Shown: positions 1 to 8,430 of the stretch, piece by piece | Layout of the letters: each line of letters begins with the position of its first letter | How positions within the stretch are numbered: the stretch's first letter is position 1 | From: Salinimicrobium nanhaiense | GTDB lineage: Bacteria; Bacteroidota; Bacteroidia; Flavobacteriales; Flavobacteriaceae | DNA: 64,000 nt | Reading direction: 5' to 3' | Assembly (NCBI GenBank): GCA_012038135.1 | Contig: JAAVJQ010000003.1 | Location: 224,435-288,434 of the forward strand | Program-made: the position numbers and the translations under genes | Notes under the pieces: generated by a model | Databases searched by the model: none | The model's input: the letters and a program-made list of their open reading frames with translations, nothing else | Told to the model about the DNA's origin: nothing

Positions 1-114
1 AAGTTCCTGCTCTGGGGAGATGGCACCACTACCTTCAGAGAAGCTAAAGGACGCTATTTCACTATAAATAAAAATTTCCTGCTGGGGAATTTTGAGGATC
101 TCAGAAATACCTGA
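1..114 (+). CDS. C-terminal end of an unidentified protein (partial)
   Basis: The frame is open from the first base and ends in TGA, giving a 37-residue tail that starts KFLLWGDG and ends NFEDLRNT. The start lies outside the window. I do not recognise the tail. Its place directly before a Toprim primase and mobilization genes, on the same strand, suggests it belongs to the replication/mobilization module of the element; helicase or primase-type proteins are usual at this place in Bacteroidota elements, but nothing in these residues proves it. Confidence 0.45.
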   Translation, partial: KFLLWGDGTTTFREAKGRYFTINKNFLLGNFEDLRNT

Positions 115-156
115 ATTCCTGTTTCTAAGGAAAAAATGATGAAATGATGATAAAAC

Positions 157-361
157 GATGACAGGGAAACTCCAGTGTTTTCGGGAGGTTTCAGCTGCTG
201 TCATCGTTTCATCAAAATGAAGACTGCTTTTGAAAGAAAAACTTTGAAACTATCTATTTTTTTGATGAATTGATGACAAAGTAAGATAAGGCCAGTAATA
301 GCAAGGGTTCCGGCTGTCATCATTTTGTCATCAAACTGTCATCAAAAATAAAATGATGACA
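157..361. repeat. Iteron-like field: seven copies of GATGACA/TGTCATC
   Basis: The heptamer GATGACA occurs at 157, 272 and 355, and its complement TGTCATC at 199, 315, 326 and 337. The three copies at 315, 326 and 337 are spaced exactly 11 bp, one helical turn. The copies at 157 and 199 sit in a perfect 12-bp inverted repeat (153-164 against 198-209). The field occupies the otherwise gene-free stretch before the primase gene. Iterons next to a replication or mobilization protein usually bind an initiator or act in an origin; this role is inferred. Confidence 0.6.
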
Positions 362-416
362 AAAAAGGACTCAATAAGGTTCTTTCTATAAAGTGCTACA
401 ATCTGACGTAAATTAT

Positions 417-1319
417 ATGCTGATGAAAACAAAAAAAATGACCTGTGAGGAAGCACGAAGCATTAGCATCTTCGAAACACTGATAAAGATGGGCCACATT
501 CCCACTCGAAAATCACAAAAAGAAGCCTGGTTCCTGAGTCCCCTGCGATCAGAAACAGAAGCCTCTTTCAAAATTTCCTTTAGACTAAACAGGTGGTACG
601 ACTTCGGTATTGGGAAAGGAGGAAACGTGATCGACCTGGTATGCCTCATCTTGAATTGTTCCGTAGCAGAAGCACTAGCTTATTTGTCAGAAGGAATACC
701 TGTTTCTAATTCTTCTTTGAATAGCCAAATCAGGAGTAAGGAAATAGAACCTGCAAATAAAATCTGGAAGATTTTACCAATAGAACATAAAATGCTCAAG
801 AGATATCTTCAAACTCGCAATATCCCGGTTGAAGTAGCAAAAATTTACTGCAAGGAAATCTGGTATATATCGAATGGTAAAAGATTCTTTGCCCTGGGCC
901 TGCAGAACCATTTAGGAGGCTGGGAGCTGCGGAATCTTTACTTCAAAACCTCCACACCTCCTAAAAGTTATTCATATCTCAATCGGGGAAATGAACATAT
1001 GATCGTACTTGAAGGAATGTTTGATCTTCTGTCGTTAGCAATTATCAATCCCGAAGAAGTTGAAAATGCTGATTTATTGATTCTGAATTCTCTGTCTTTT
1101 TTACCTGAGGTCCTCGACATTCTCACCCTCTACTCAACTGTGACTTTATACCTGGACCGCGACTCCGCCGGAATCAGAGCAACCAAAAATGTTCTAAGAA
1201 TCATACCTCATTCTAAAGATGGAAGCCAATTATTTAAAGGCCATAAAGACTTGAATGAAAAACTTGTTCATGGCGCCCATGACAAGAAGTATAAACCATT
1301 AAAAGCAAAAGCAGATTAA
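417..1319 (+). CDS. Toprim-domain DNA primase-like protein of a mobilizable element
   Basis: This is a protein of about 300 residues of the CHC2/Toprim primase type found in Bacteroidota integrative elements. The N-terminal part (MTCEEARSI, then WFLSPLR and WYDFGIGKGGNVIDLV) follows the zinc-binding primase domain of these proteins, although the classical Cys/His ligands are not evident. The second half has the Toprim acidic pattern, with LEGMFDLLS and YLDRDSAG. It probably primes replication of the excised or transferred DNA. The first possible codon is GTG at 393; ATG codons at 417, 423 and 438 fit better, and I chose 417 with little certainty. The gene directly precedes mobC and the relaxase, on the same strand. 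Confidence 0.8.
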   Translation: MLMKTKKMTCEEARSISIFETLIKMGHIPTRKSQKEAWFLSPLRSETEASFKISFRLNRWYDFGIGKGGNVIDLVCLILNCSVAEALAYLSEGIPVSNSSLNSQIRSKEIEPANKIWKILPIEHKMLKRYLQTRNIPVEVAKIYCKEIWYISNGKRFFALGLQNHLGGWELRNLYFKTSTPPKSYSYLNRGNEHMIVLEGMFDLLSLAIINPEEVENADLLILNSLSFLPEVLDILTLYSTVTLYLDRDSAGIRATKNVLRIIPHSKDGSQLFKGHKDLNEKLVHGAHDKKYKPLKAKAD

Positions 1320-1344
1320 TTACTTACTTCTAATTTTTTGAGTA

Positions 1345-1384
1345 GCAAAGCAAGATGTGTCATTGTCATGACATCTTGCTTTGC
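1345..1384. repeat. 14-bp perfect inverted repeat upstream of mobC (oriT candidate)
   Basis: The arm GCAAAGCAAGATGT (1345-1358) is repeated in perfect complement at 1371-1384, with a 12-base loop. No T-run follows the right arm, so it is a poor intrinsic terminator. Long inverted repeats immediately upstream of mob genes commonly mark the relaxase recognition site, so an oriT role or a MobC operator is plausible. The loop contains TGTCAT, echoing the iteron sequence further upstream. Confidence 0.5.
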
Positions 1385-1412
1385 GCCCGGAGGTTGCAAA
1401 GACTATAAAAAA

Positions 1413-1709
1413 ATGAAACGAGAATTCATTCAAATTCGCTGCTCGATTTATGAGAAGAAGCTGCTCAAAAAAAGAGCGGCCAGGGCAGGAATTTCTCTTT
1501 CAGAATATCTCCGTTCCACCGCTTTTGAAAGAAATATTGTTGAAAGAATTACTCCGGAACAACTGGAATTTTACCGATTACTCGTGCAGTACAAAAATAA
1601 TTTTTCCAGAATCAGCAGCATGTTTAAAAATCGAGATCCTCAGCTAGCTGCGACTGTAAAAAATTTGGCTGAAGAAATAAGAACCCACTTAAAAAACTTT
1701 AGAAAATGA
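1413..1709 (+). CDS. mobC: MobC/BmgB-like mobilization accessory protein
   Basis: The product of 98 residues begins MKREFIQIRC and continues with YEKKLLKKRAARAGISLSEYLR, the ribbon-helix-helix signature of plasmid and element MobC proteins. Such proteins bind oriT and recruit the relaxase to form the relaxosome. The C-terminal half is helical and charged (EQLEFYRLLVQYKNNFSRIS). An earlier TTG at 1338 would place the start inside the upstream hairpin and add an unrelated Cys-rich leader, so ATG 1413 is preferred. The stop overlaps the relaxase start by four bases (ATGA), indicating translational coupling. Confidence 0.82.
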   Translation: MKREFIQIRCSIYEKKLLKKRAARAGISLSEYLRSTAFERNIVERITPEQLEFYRLLVQYKNNFSRISSMFKNRDPQLAATVKNLAEEIRTHLKNFRK

Positions 1710-2572
1710 TTGGGAAGGGACACTCCATTTCTCGTACAAGAGAATCTATAGCATATGGCTGGAATCAAGAGAAAGATGCCGAAGTAGTTTTTAAAGAATT
1801 TCTGGCAGGAGATACACCGCAGGAGATTGCCGAAGAATTTAAGATCATACAGTCACAAAATAACAGATGTATCAAAAACACCTTGAGCTTTGTAGTGAGT
1901 CCCACCATAGAAGATGGAAAAAATATGACCCGAAAAGATCTTGGAGAAATAGCCAAGCGATTCTTAAAAGAGATGAACCTAAAAAACCACCAGGCAATTT
2001 CCTTTGTCCATCGAGATAAGGAACACACTCATATCCATATCTATGTAAATCGCATCAGCATGACAGGAGAGACGTACAAGGACAACTTTATTGGAAAAAG
2101 AAGTCAAATTGCTGCAGATAATGTGGCCAGGTACATAGGACTCACAAGGGTAAGGGAAGTGCAACAAGATAAGCTTCTGGAGCTAAGGCAACATCGTAAG
2201 GAAGTTCAGAATATTCATGAAAAGGTTTTGCTCTCCAAGCCCAAGTCTCTCGATGAGTACGTAAAAAGAATGCAGGAGCATCGGGTGACGGTGATCCCCT
2301 CAATCAACAAATCGAATCAGCTACAGGGTTTCCGTTTCGAATTTAAAGGCATAAACCTAAAGGGAAGCGAGATACACCGGTCTATGAGTGGAAGTAAAAT
2401 TATTCTGGGAATAAGCCAGAATAATAGCTTCACAAAATTAAAAGATGCACCAAAGTCCTTGCAGATGGCCAGCAATACAATTCAACTTAGTACCGGCTTT
2501 ATAAATAAAATGGTAAAGGATTTGGTGAAGCAAACCATAAAAAGAGCACTGGATACAGGCGTAGGATTTTAA
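1706..2572 (+). CDS. Relaxase / mobilization nuclease (MobB-BmgA type)
   Basis: This 288-residue protein carries the HUH metal triad of relaxases at H107, H109 and H111 in EHTHIHIYVNR. This is the Pfam Relaxase domain that nicks oriT and stays covalently bound to DNA through a tyrosine during conjugal transfer. Y17 lies in the N-terminal region where the catalytic tyrosine is expected, but I cannot assign it firmly. The length is close to small MOB-P-like relaxases of Bacteroides IMEs, which depend on a helper conjugative system. No type IV secretion or coupling gene is visible in the window, so the element is probably mobilizable rather than self-transmissible. Confidence 0.88.
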   Translation: MIGKGHSISRTRESIAYGWNQEKDAEVVFKEFLAGDTPQEIAEEFKIIQSQNNRCIKNTLSFVVSPTIEDGKNMTRKDLGEIAKRFLKEMNLKNHQAISFVHRDKEHTHIHIYVNRISMTGETYKDNFIGKRSQIAADNVARYIGLTRVREVQQDKLLELRQHRKEVQNIHEKVLLSKPKSLDEYVKRMQEHRVTVIPSINKSNQLQGFRFEFKGINLKGSEIHRSMSGSKIILGISQNNSFTKLKDAPKSLQMASNTIQLSTGFINKMVKDLVKQTIKRALDTGVGF

Positions 2573-2584
2573 AAACAAAGCAAG

Positions 2585-3016
2585 ATGAAGAAACTGGATG
2601 AAATCATGGAGCTCATGGCTGATGAAATGCAAGACTTCCAAAATGGTCTTTTGCAGATGAAAAAAATGACTGATGAACTCAACATGCGGAGCATTCCTAT
2701 TAGTACAGAGGTAATGGAAAAACAGTTAAAGTTTTTCTTTCAGCAGCAACAGGAAAAGGAAGCACTGGCGGCAGAAAGGTTACAATCCATAGATCATAAA
2801 CTAAAAAATGCCTACATACTCCCCAAGAATTTAGGTATGATCTTCGGAAGCCTTCTGATCGTAATCATCAGCTTGATTGGATATCTCAGTTTTGAAGTAA
2901 TAGCATTAAAAGATAAAGAAATTGAGGAAAAGCTAAATAGGTCGTATAACATCTATCTCCAGGAAAATCCTGAACAGAAAAAAGCTTATGAGAGCTGGCT
3001 GGCTGTCTGGCTATAA
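2585..3016 (+). CDS. Small membrane protein of the mobilization operon
   Basis: The 143-residue product has a charged, probably coiled-coil N-terminal half (residues 1-75, rich in Glu, Lys and Gln), one clear membrane segment at about 83-103 (LGMIFGSLLIVIISLIGYLSF) and a short charged C-terminal tail. It starts 12 bases after the relaxase stop, so it is almost certainly cotranscribed with it. Proteins of this layout recur behind relaxase genes in Bacteroidota elements and may tether the relaxosome to the membrane. I do not recognise a named family, and the function is inferred from position only. Confidence 0.7.
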   Translation: MKKLDEIMELMADEMQDFQNGLLQMKKMTDELNMRSIPISTEVMEKQLKFFFQQQQEKEALAAERLQSIDHKLKNAYILPKNLGMIFGSLLIVIISLIGYLSFEVIALKDKEIEEKLNRSYNIYLQENPEQKKAYESWLAVWL

Positions 3017-3022
3017 CAATCC

Positions 3023-3046
3023 ATAATACAATCAAAATTGTATTAT
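3023..3046. terminator. AT-rich hairpin after the mobilization operon
   Basis: A perfect 10-bp inverted repeat (ATAATACAAT at 3023-3032, ATTGTATTAT at 3037-3046) with a four-base loop is followed by TTT. It lies seven bases after the last mob gene stop. The stem is AT-only apart from one C-G pair, so termination would be weak. It separates the mobilization module from the sugar-use module. Confidence 0.4.
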
Positions 3047-3188
3047 TTTGCAACAACATCTAAATTACCCATGAAATTATGTCGTCGAGAAAATAATTTT
3101 TTTTCCTAAAAGACAAGGAGAAACTAAAACAATCCAATTTCATTAATGGGAAATTTATTCTCTATAGCATTCAAGACAATTAAACGTA

Positions 3189-3217
3189 TTTGTTACATTT
3201 ATTTTTTCCTATATTTA
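3189..3217 (+). promoter_or_regulatory. Possible promoter for the sugar symporter
   Basis: TTTG (3189-3192) and TATATTTA (3210-3217), 17 bases apart, approximate the Bacteroidota -33 TTTG and -7 TAnnTTTG elements, with one mismatch in the -7 box. The stretch 3047-3309 is otherwise AT-rich and without a gene. A second TTTG/TATTTATT pair lies about 35 bases downstream, so the exact site is uncertain. Confidence 0.3.
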
Positions 3218-3309
3218 TCGCGTTTTGTTAAATGTTCGACTCCATATTTATTGTTTTAATAAAATGGGAAATTGGACGCATTAATTAAATTAACATTCAT
3301 CCTCTCATT

Positions 3310-4986
3310 ATGGAACTAGGATTTTGGGATTTTTTCATTTTTTTGGCTTATGCCTTGACTATCATAGGAATAGGATTGTGGGTTTCACGAGGTAAGAATA
3401 AAACTTCTGAAGATTATTTCCTTGCAAGCAAGTCTCTTCCCTGGTGGGCTATAGGTACCTCCCTAATCGCTGCGAACATTTCTGCCGAACAATTCATCGG
3501 GATGTCGGGATCTGGTTTTGCCATTGGGCTTGCCATTGCTTCTTATGAATGGATGGCTGCAATCACTTTGATCATAGTGGGGAAATATTTTTTGCCGGTT
3601 TTCATAGAAAAGGGTTTATATACGATTCCAGAATTTATTGAAGTACGCTATGGGAAGAACCTAAAAACCATACTAGCGGTCTTCTGGATCGCCCTGTTCA
3701 TATTTGTTAATCTGACCTCGGTACTCTATTTAGGAGCCACAGCATTGGATACCATCATTGGTGGGGGGGATGGTTCCCTCTTTATGTACTCTATTATTGG
3801 ACTGGCCTTATTTGCGGCAGCCTATTCCCTTTACGGAGGATTATCAGCGGTAGCCTGGACTGACGTGGTACAGGTCGTTTTATTGATAGTAGGAGGACTA
3901 ATCACTACCTTCATTGCTTTGTCCTATGTCTCAGAAGATGGAGGAATCATTTCAGGATTAGTTCATATCTATGAAGTGGTGCCGGAAAAGTTTTCCATGA
4001 TCCTTGAAAAAGGAGAATTAATGACCCCCAACGGAGGGGATGCATGGTGGGACCTTCCGGGTCTTGCGGTCCTTATTGGCGGTATGTGGGTAGCAAACCT
4101 TTATTACTGGGGTTTCAACCAGTATATCATCCAACGAACCCTTGCTGCTAAAAGTTTAGAGGAATCTCAAAAAGGTATTATTCTGGCAGGATTTTTAAAA
4201 CTGATCATTCCTTTGATCGTAGTTATTCCAGGAATTATTGCCTTTGTATTGAATACAGATATTGATGGTAATATAACGCAAGCCGCCACCGATCCCTCCT
4301 TTTTGGCTGAAGGAGGAAGGGTTATCAATGATAATGCCTTCCCCTGGTTGATCAAAGAGTTCATCCCCACGGGAGTAAAGGGATTGATATTAGCTGCACT
4401 GGCTGCAGCCATTGTTTCCTCCATTGCCTCCATGCTGAATTCTACGGCCACTATATTTACTATGGATATTTATAAGCCTTACCTGCAAAAAGGAAATTCT
4501 GAAAAAGGCTTGGTAAAAGTGGGACGATTATCTGCAGCTGCAGCGTTGGTCATTGCTATGATCCTGGCTCCGCAATTGAGAAATCTGGGGCAGGTCTTTC
4601 AATACATTCAGGAATATACCGGTATCGTTAGTCCTGGTATCCTTGCAGTTTTTATCTTAGGTTTATTCTGGAGAAAAACGACCAATTCCTCCGCTATTTG
4701 GGGGGTCCTAGCTTCCATTGTTATAGCCTTATATTTCAAGGTAGGACCTCAGGGATGGATAGACAGTCCATTATTCGTAGAGTTGCCTTTCATGCACCAA
4801 ATGATGCTTACCTGGTTATTGACCATGCTCATCATGGTGGTCATCAGTTATATCGAAGGTAAAGGAGCTAACCAGGAAAAATCCATTGTGATCACTAAAG
4901 ACCTGTTTAAGACATCGGCAGCTTTTAACATTGGAAGCGTGGCCATAGTATTGATCGTGGCTATGCTTTATGCCTTATTTTGGTAA
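3310..4986 (+). CDS. Na+/sugar symporter, vSGLT-like (galactose)
   Basis: The 558-residue polytopic inner-membrane protein belongs to the sodium:solute symporter family. It is strikingly close in motifs to the Vibrio galactose transporter vSGLT: AEQFIGMSGSGFAIGLAIASYEWM, KGLYTIPEF, GGMWVANLYYWGFNQYIIQRTLAAKS and the long hydrophobic helices all have recognisable counterparts there. It therefore most likely couples Na+ entry to galactose uptake, though glucose or another hexose is possible. It faces galT and galK, which run towards it on the other strand, and lies beside the exported hydrolases. This supplies the import step between extracellular or periplasmic sugar release and the Leloir pathway. 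Confidence 0.9.
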   Translation: MELGFWDFFIFLAYALTIIGIGLWVSRGKNKTSEDYFLASKSLPWWAIGTSLIAANISAEQFIGMSGSGFAIGLAIASYEWMAAITLIIVGKYFLPVFIEKGLYTIPEFIEVRYGKNLKTILAVFWIALFIFVNLTSVLYLGATALDTIIGGGDGSLFMYSIIGLALFAAAYSLYGGLSAVAWTDVVQVVLLIVGGLITTFIALSYVSEDGGIISGLVHIYEVVPEKFSMILEKGELMTPNGGDAWWDLPGLAVLIGGMWVANLYYWGFNQYIIQRTLAAKSLEESQKGIILAGFLKLIIPLIVVIPGIIAFVLNTDIDGNITQAATDPSFLAEGGRVINDNAFPWLIKEFIPTGVKGLILAALAAAIVSSIASMLNSTATIFTMDIYKPYLQKGNSEKGLVKVGRLSAAAALVIAMILAPQLRNLGQVFQYIQEYTGIVSPGILAVFILGLFWRKTTNSSAIWGVLASIVIALYFKVGPQGWIDSPLFVELPFMHQMMLTWLLTMLIMVVISYIEGKGANQEKSIVITKDLFKTSAAFNIGSVAIVLIVAMLYALFW

Positions 4987-5008
4987 TCTGATCTCTCAAA
5001 AAGATCGA

Positions 5009-5024
5009 TAAAACAATTGTTTTA
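5009..5024. terminator. Palindrome between convergent symporter and galT genes
   Basis: TAAAACAATTGTTTTA is a perfect 16-bp palindrome in the gap between the symporter stop and the galT stop. Its A and T runs could allow weak bidirectional termination, as expected between convergent genes. A role as a protein-binding site is equally possible. Confidence 0.35.
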
Positions 5025-5149
5025 ATACTGTCCAGATCTATGAATCTATTTTTTCTGGGTAACTTGGGAAAGTGTAATTAAAATAAACAATAGGATAGAA
5101 CAGGCCGTTAGACAAGCTTAGAAATCAAGAGTCATTCATCTAGAGCTAA

Positions 5150-6193
5150 CTAGCTAACTTCTGAATAATGAATGGTTGGAAGGGCTCGAAGGGTCTGAGC
5201 TGCTTGTTCTGCAGTGATATCCCGTTGTGGTCCGGCAAACATCTCATAACCCACCATGAATTTTTTCACAGAAGCCGAGCGTAATAAGGGTGGGTAGAAG
5301 GACATGTGAAAATGCCATTCGGGATATTCATTGCCGTCGGTGGGCGCTTGATGAATTCCCGAAGAATATGGAAAGGAGATATTGAAAAGGTTATCATACA
5401 TAATGGTTTGCTTTTTAATGATCTCTGCAAAAGCACGTTCTTCCTCTTCACTGAGCTGTCCGATATGTTGAAGCTGTTTTTTTGGAACGATCATCACCTC
5501 ATAAGGCCATACTGCCCAATAGGGAACCAGAGACACAAAATGCTCGTTTTGCAAAAGTAATCTCTCTTGAAGTTCCAGCTCTTGCTGGATGTATTGTGTT
5601 AGCAAGCCTGATTTGTTATTGTCCCAATAATCTTTTTGGTGTCTGGTCTTCTTTAGTATTTCTGTTGGAATCGAAAACTGGGACCAGATCTGACCGTGTG
5701 GATGAGGGTTGCTACATCCCATAACATCTCCTTTGTTCTCAAAGATCTGCACGTAATTGATATCTCCCTTTTTTCCGAGTTCCAGATATTCCTTTTTCCA
5801 CGTTTGAATTACTTTGGTTATGGCTTCAACATCCATAAGTGGAAGGGTCTTCGAATGGTCAGGAGAGAAGCACACGACCTTACACACACCTTTTTCAGTT
5901 TCAGCGATGAGGAGCCCATTGATTTTTTGAAGGGTTGGGCTATCGCGTAGCAGAGCCGAAAAATCGTTGACAAAACTATAAGGTTCGGTGTATGGAGGAT
6001 TTATGGTTCCATTAGATCGGGTATTACCAGGACAGAGGTAGCAGGAGGGATCGTAGGATTTATTTTTTTCCACTACAGGCTTTTCTGTCTTGCCTTGCCA
6101 GGGTCTTTTAGTTCGGTGCGGGGAAACAAGAATCCATTCCCCGGTTAGTATATTATATCTTCGGTGGGGTAGATTATTAAATTCTTGTTCCAT
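5150..6193 (-). CDS. galT: Galactose-1-phosphate uridylyltransferase
   Basis: GalT exchanges UDP between UDP-glucose and galactose 1-phosphate, the second Leloir step, in the cytoplasm. The 347-residue length is normal. The active-site motif NPHPHGQIW is present with the nucleophilic histidine at H166, and the structural metal pair C51/C54 is intact (CYLC). The C-terminal GIHQAPTDG and EWHFHMSFYPP stretches also fit the family. It lies 41 bases downstream of galK and is surely cotranscribed with it. No galE is visible in the window, so UDP-galactose epimerization must be encoded elsewhere. Confidence 0.96.
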   Translation of the reverse strand: MEQEFNNLPHRRYNILTGEWILVSPHRTKRPWQGKTEKPVVEKNKSYDPSCYLCPGNTRSNGTINPPYTEPYSFVNDFSALLRDSPTLQKINGLLIAETEKGVCKVVCFSPDHSKTLPLMDVEAITKVIQTWKKEYLELGKKGDINYVQIFENKGDVMGCSNPHPHGQIWSQFSIPTEILKKTRHQKDYWDNNKSGLLTQYIQQELELQERLLLQNEHFVSLVPYWAVWPYEVMIVPKKQLQHIGQLSEEEERAFAEIIKKQTIMYDNLFNISFPYSSGIHQAPTDGNEYPEWHFHMSFYPPLLRSASVKKFMVGYEMFAGPQRDITAEQAAQTLRALPTIHYSEVS

Positions 6194-6234
6194 CTTTGCT
6201 TATCTTTTAATTAGAGAATTTTTTTAAGTTGCTT

Positions 6235-7407
6235 TTATTGACTTCCTCTCTCATTTGAAACTACTGTACCCTCACTGGGTACTACGATTATGGCATCCAG
6301 ATCGATGTGGAACATTTCCTTGTAGGAAGTCGAAACCTCTTTCACGTAAGCATCAATCCTATCCACTTCGATAATATTGATCGTGCAGCCTCCAAAACCG
6401 CCTCCCATCATCCTGGAACCATAAATGAAATCTTTGGAACGAGAATGGTCTACCAGGTAGTCCAATTCCCTGCAGCTCACCTCGTAGTGATTTTGCAAAC
6501 CTTCGTGAGACTGGTACATCAGCTTGCCAAATTCGTTCAGATCACCTCTTTTAATGGCCTGGGTAGCTTTGAGGACCCTCTCATTTTCCTCCAATACGTA
6601 ACGGCTCCGTTGATAGATCTTTGGAGATAACTCCTCTTTAAATTCTTCGAGCATGGATAGGTTTACATCCCGCAAGGATATCACTTGTGGATAAGTCAGC
6701 TGAATGATACGAACAGCTTCTTCACATTCCTGACGTCTGGTGTTGTATTCGCCATCGGCCAGGTTATGAGCCACATTCGTATTAAGCAATAATATCTTGC
6801 AATTCTTGAAATCTGCGGGTATAAATTCTGCATGGAGATTTTGACAATCCAAAAGAATGAGGTGGTCTTTCCTGCTCATCACCGAGGCATACTGATCCAT
6901 GATTCCACAGTTGGAGCCTACAAAATTATTTTCTGCATCCTGGGAGAGTTTCACAAGGTCCATATCCTGCAACCCGAGTTCGAATAAGGCATTGAGTCCG
7001 GCTGCCAAACCACATTCTAAAGCTGCAGAAGAGCTAATGCCTGCCCCTATAGGTAATTCGCTATTGATAATGCAATCAAAACCTTCAAGTTTTTTACCTC
7101 GCTTCTGAATCTCATCTATTACTCCTAAAATATAATTACTCCAGGAAGATTTGCCAGGCGCAAGATTGGAAAGACTAAATTCCACATGCTTCTGGAAGGT
7201 CCTGCTATACACCCTGCAGGTATTCAGAGTTTGATTTTTTCTAAGTTCGAAATAGATCTTCCGGTCAATAGCAGTAGGGAGTACAAATCCTTGATTGTAA
7301 TCAGTATGCTCTCCAATAAGGTTGATTCTGCCAGGAGAAGCAACTTGGATTTCGCTGGAAAAATTTTCAATGAATTGAGGAGGATAGTGGCTGTTTTCTT
7401 TCTTCAA
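6235..7407 (-). CDS. galK: Galactokinase
   Basis: This GHMP-family kinase phosphorylates alpha-galactose at C1. The 390-residue length is typical. The galactokinase signature PGRINLIGEHTDYNQG falls at residues 25-40, the ATP-binding glycine/serine loop appears as PIGAGISSSAALE, and the C-terminal GGGFGGCTIN motif is intact. Galactokinase, rather than a paralogous GHMP kinase, is supported by the adjacent galT. The gene diverges from the Nudix-type regulator; the 107-bp gap holds a candidate operator, so regulation by that neighbour is likely. Its substrate would be supplied by the vSGLT-like symporter and anomerized by the epimerase of the same locus. Confidence 0.96.
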   Translation of the reverse strand: MKKENSHYPPQFIENFSSEIQVASPGRINLIGEHTDYNQGFVLPTAIDRKIYFELRKNQTLNTCRVYSRTFQKHVEFSLSNLAPGKSSWSNYILGVIDEIQKRGKKLEGFDCIINSELPIGAGISSSAALECGLAAGLNALFELGLQDMDLVKLSQDAENNFVGSNCGIMDQYASVMSRKDHLILLDCQNLHAEFIPADFKNCKILLLNTNVAHNLADGEYNTRRQECEEAVRIIQLTYPQVISLRDVNLSMLEEFKEELSPKIYQRSRYVLEENERVLKATQAIKRGDLNEFGKLMYQSHEGLQNHYEVSCRELDYLVDHSRSKDFIYGSRMMGGGFGGCTINIIEVDRIDAYVKEVSTSYKEMFHIDLDAIIVVPSEGTVVSNERGSQ

Positions 7408-7459
7408 AATTCAGGTTTTATTCTGGTAAAGATAATAAACGTAAATTATACCTTAATTT

Positions 7460-7478
7460 TAAATTCTTAAAAATAAGC
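7460..7478. promoter_or_regulatory. Candidate operator shared with the susC upstream region
   Basis: TAAATTCTTAAAAATAAGC lies between galK and the divergent Nudix regulator. The same 19 bases with a single change recur at 8431-8449 upstream of susC. It sits just upstream of the regulator's -7 box. Two copies at two regulated-looking promoters suggest a binding site, probably of the Nudix regulator; the link is inference. Confidence 0.45.
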
Positions 7479-7486
7479 TGTTTTTA

Positions 7487-7494
7487 TATATTTG
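7487..7494 (+). promoter_or_regulatory. -7 box of the Nudix regulator gene
   Basis: TATATTTG matches the Bacteroidota -7 consensus TAnnTTTG exactly and lies 20 bases before the regulator's ATG. No good TTTG is visible at the -33 place, where the candidate operator lies instead, so transcription may need or be modulated by a bound protein. Confidence 0.45.
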
Positions 7495-7514
7495 ATCGAA
7501 ATTCAAAACCACAG

Positions 7515-8219
7515 ATGACAAATTTTACGAAGGACTTTTATATTCAGAAGGACAGGATGTATGTAGCTACAGATTGTATCATCTTTGGTTTTGATTCCGG
7601 AAAGTTGAAACTCCTGATCTTCAAACGCAGAATTAAACCCTATCTGGGGGAATGGTCCTTGATCGGGAGTTTCGTGAAATTGAACGAAGACGTCAGTCAC
7701 GCAGCCAAAAGGGTGCTCCACGAAATTACCGGGCTTGACAATGTATTTATGGAGGAGCTGAAAAGTTACGGCGCTGCGGAACGGGATCCTGGATTCCGGG
7801 TAGTATCCATAGGACAATACGCCTTGATCAGAATAAGTGAATATGACAAGGAGCTCGTGGCAAAACACGGGGCACATTGGTATGATCTTGAGGAGTTGCC
7901 TGATCTTGTCCTGGACCACAACCAGATGGTAAAGGATGCTCTGGAACGTATAAAACGAAAAGCCAAATATAAACCTATTGGTTTTGAGCTGCTTCCCGAG
8001 AAATTTACCATCCCTCAACTTCAGCAACTATATGAGGCCATTTACCAAAAGGAATTAGATTCCAGGAATTTCCGCAAAAAGGTTCTTTCCTTAAAAGTTT
8101 TGGTAAAATTGGAAGAGAAAGATAAGACGAGTTCTAAGCGAGGGGCCTATCTTTATAAATTCGACGATCATACTTACCAGCAACTACTTCAATCGGGATA
8201 TAACTTCGAGCTATCTTAA
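7515..8219 (+). CDS. Nudix-fold transcriptional regulator (AraR/NrtR type)
   Basis: The 234-residue protein has an N-terminal Nudix domain (about 15-140) and a C-terminal winged-helix region (about 150-232, KFTIPQLQQLYEAIYQ onward). In the Nudix box the catalytic REUxEE pattern is degraded to RVLHEI, so hydrolysis is unlikely and sugar sensing is expected. Members of this architecture control L-arabinose use in Bacteroides (AraR) and NAD metabolism elsewhere (NrtR). Placed between galK and susC, this one probably senses a pentose or hexose released from the glycan and controls both flanking operons. The actual ligand cannot be read from the sequence. Confidence 0.85.
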   Translation: MTNFTKDFYIQKDRMYVATDCIIFGFDSGKLKLLIFKRRIKPYLGEWSLIGSFVKLNEDVSHAAKRVLHEITGLDNVFMEELKSYGAAERDPGFRVVSIGQYALIRISEYDKELVAKHGAHWYDLEELPDLVLDHNQMVKDALERIKRKAKYKPIGFELLPEKFTIPQLQQLYEAIYQKELDSRNFRKKVLSLKVLVKLEEKDKTSSKRGAYLYKFDDHTYQQLLQSGYNFELS

Positions 8220-8310
8220 ATTTTGAAAGAATTATTGTTTTTTTAAATGACTTCCTATTTTCCACCTCGGATAAGACAAATTAAACATTTTTTTGCGTAA
8301 ACTTCATAAT

Positions 8311-8323
8311 TGTAAATTTTACA
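8311..8323. promoter_or_regulatory. Palindrome TGTAAATTTTACA upstream of susC
   Basis: A perfect 6-1-6 palindrome lies in the 420-bp gene-free stretch before susC. A related sequence, GTAATTTTTACA, is at 8475-8486. It may be an operator for a sugar-responsive regulator. The rest of 8220-8641 is AT-rich and shows no coding region. Confidence 0.35.
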
Positions 8324-8430
8324 TTATTAATAAGTTCTGTAGAATTTATTAACGTCGGGTTGACGGCAGTTTAACACTATTTAGGGGCTCCCGACACCGG
8401 GAAAGCAGCTCTTTTTTACGTTCATGTATG

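Noticed and set aside
7503..8027. A long ORF on the minus strand opposite the Nudix regulator
   Set aside because: It lies wholly inside the well-supported regulator gene, lacks any recognisable motif and is a frame shadow.
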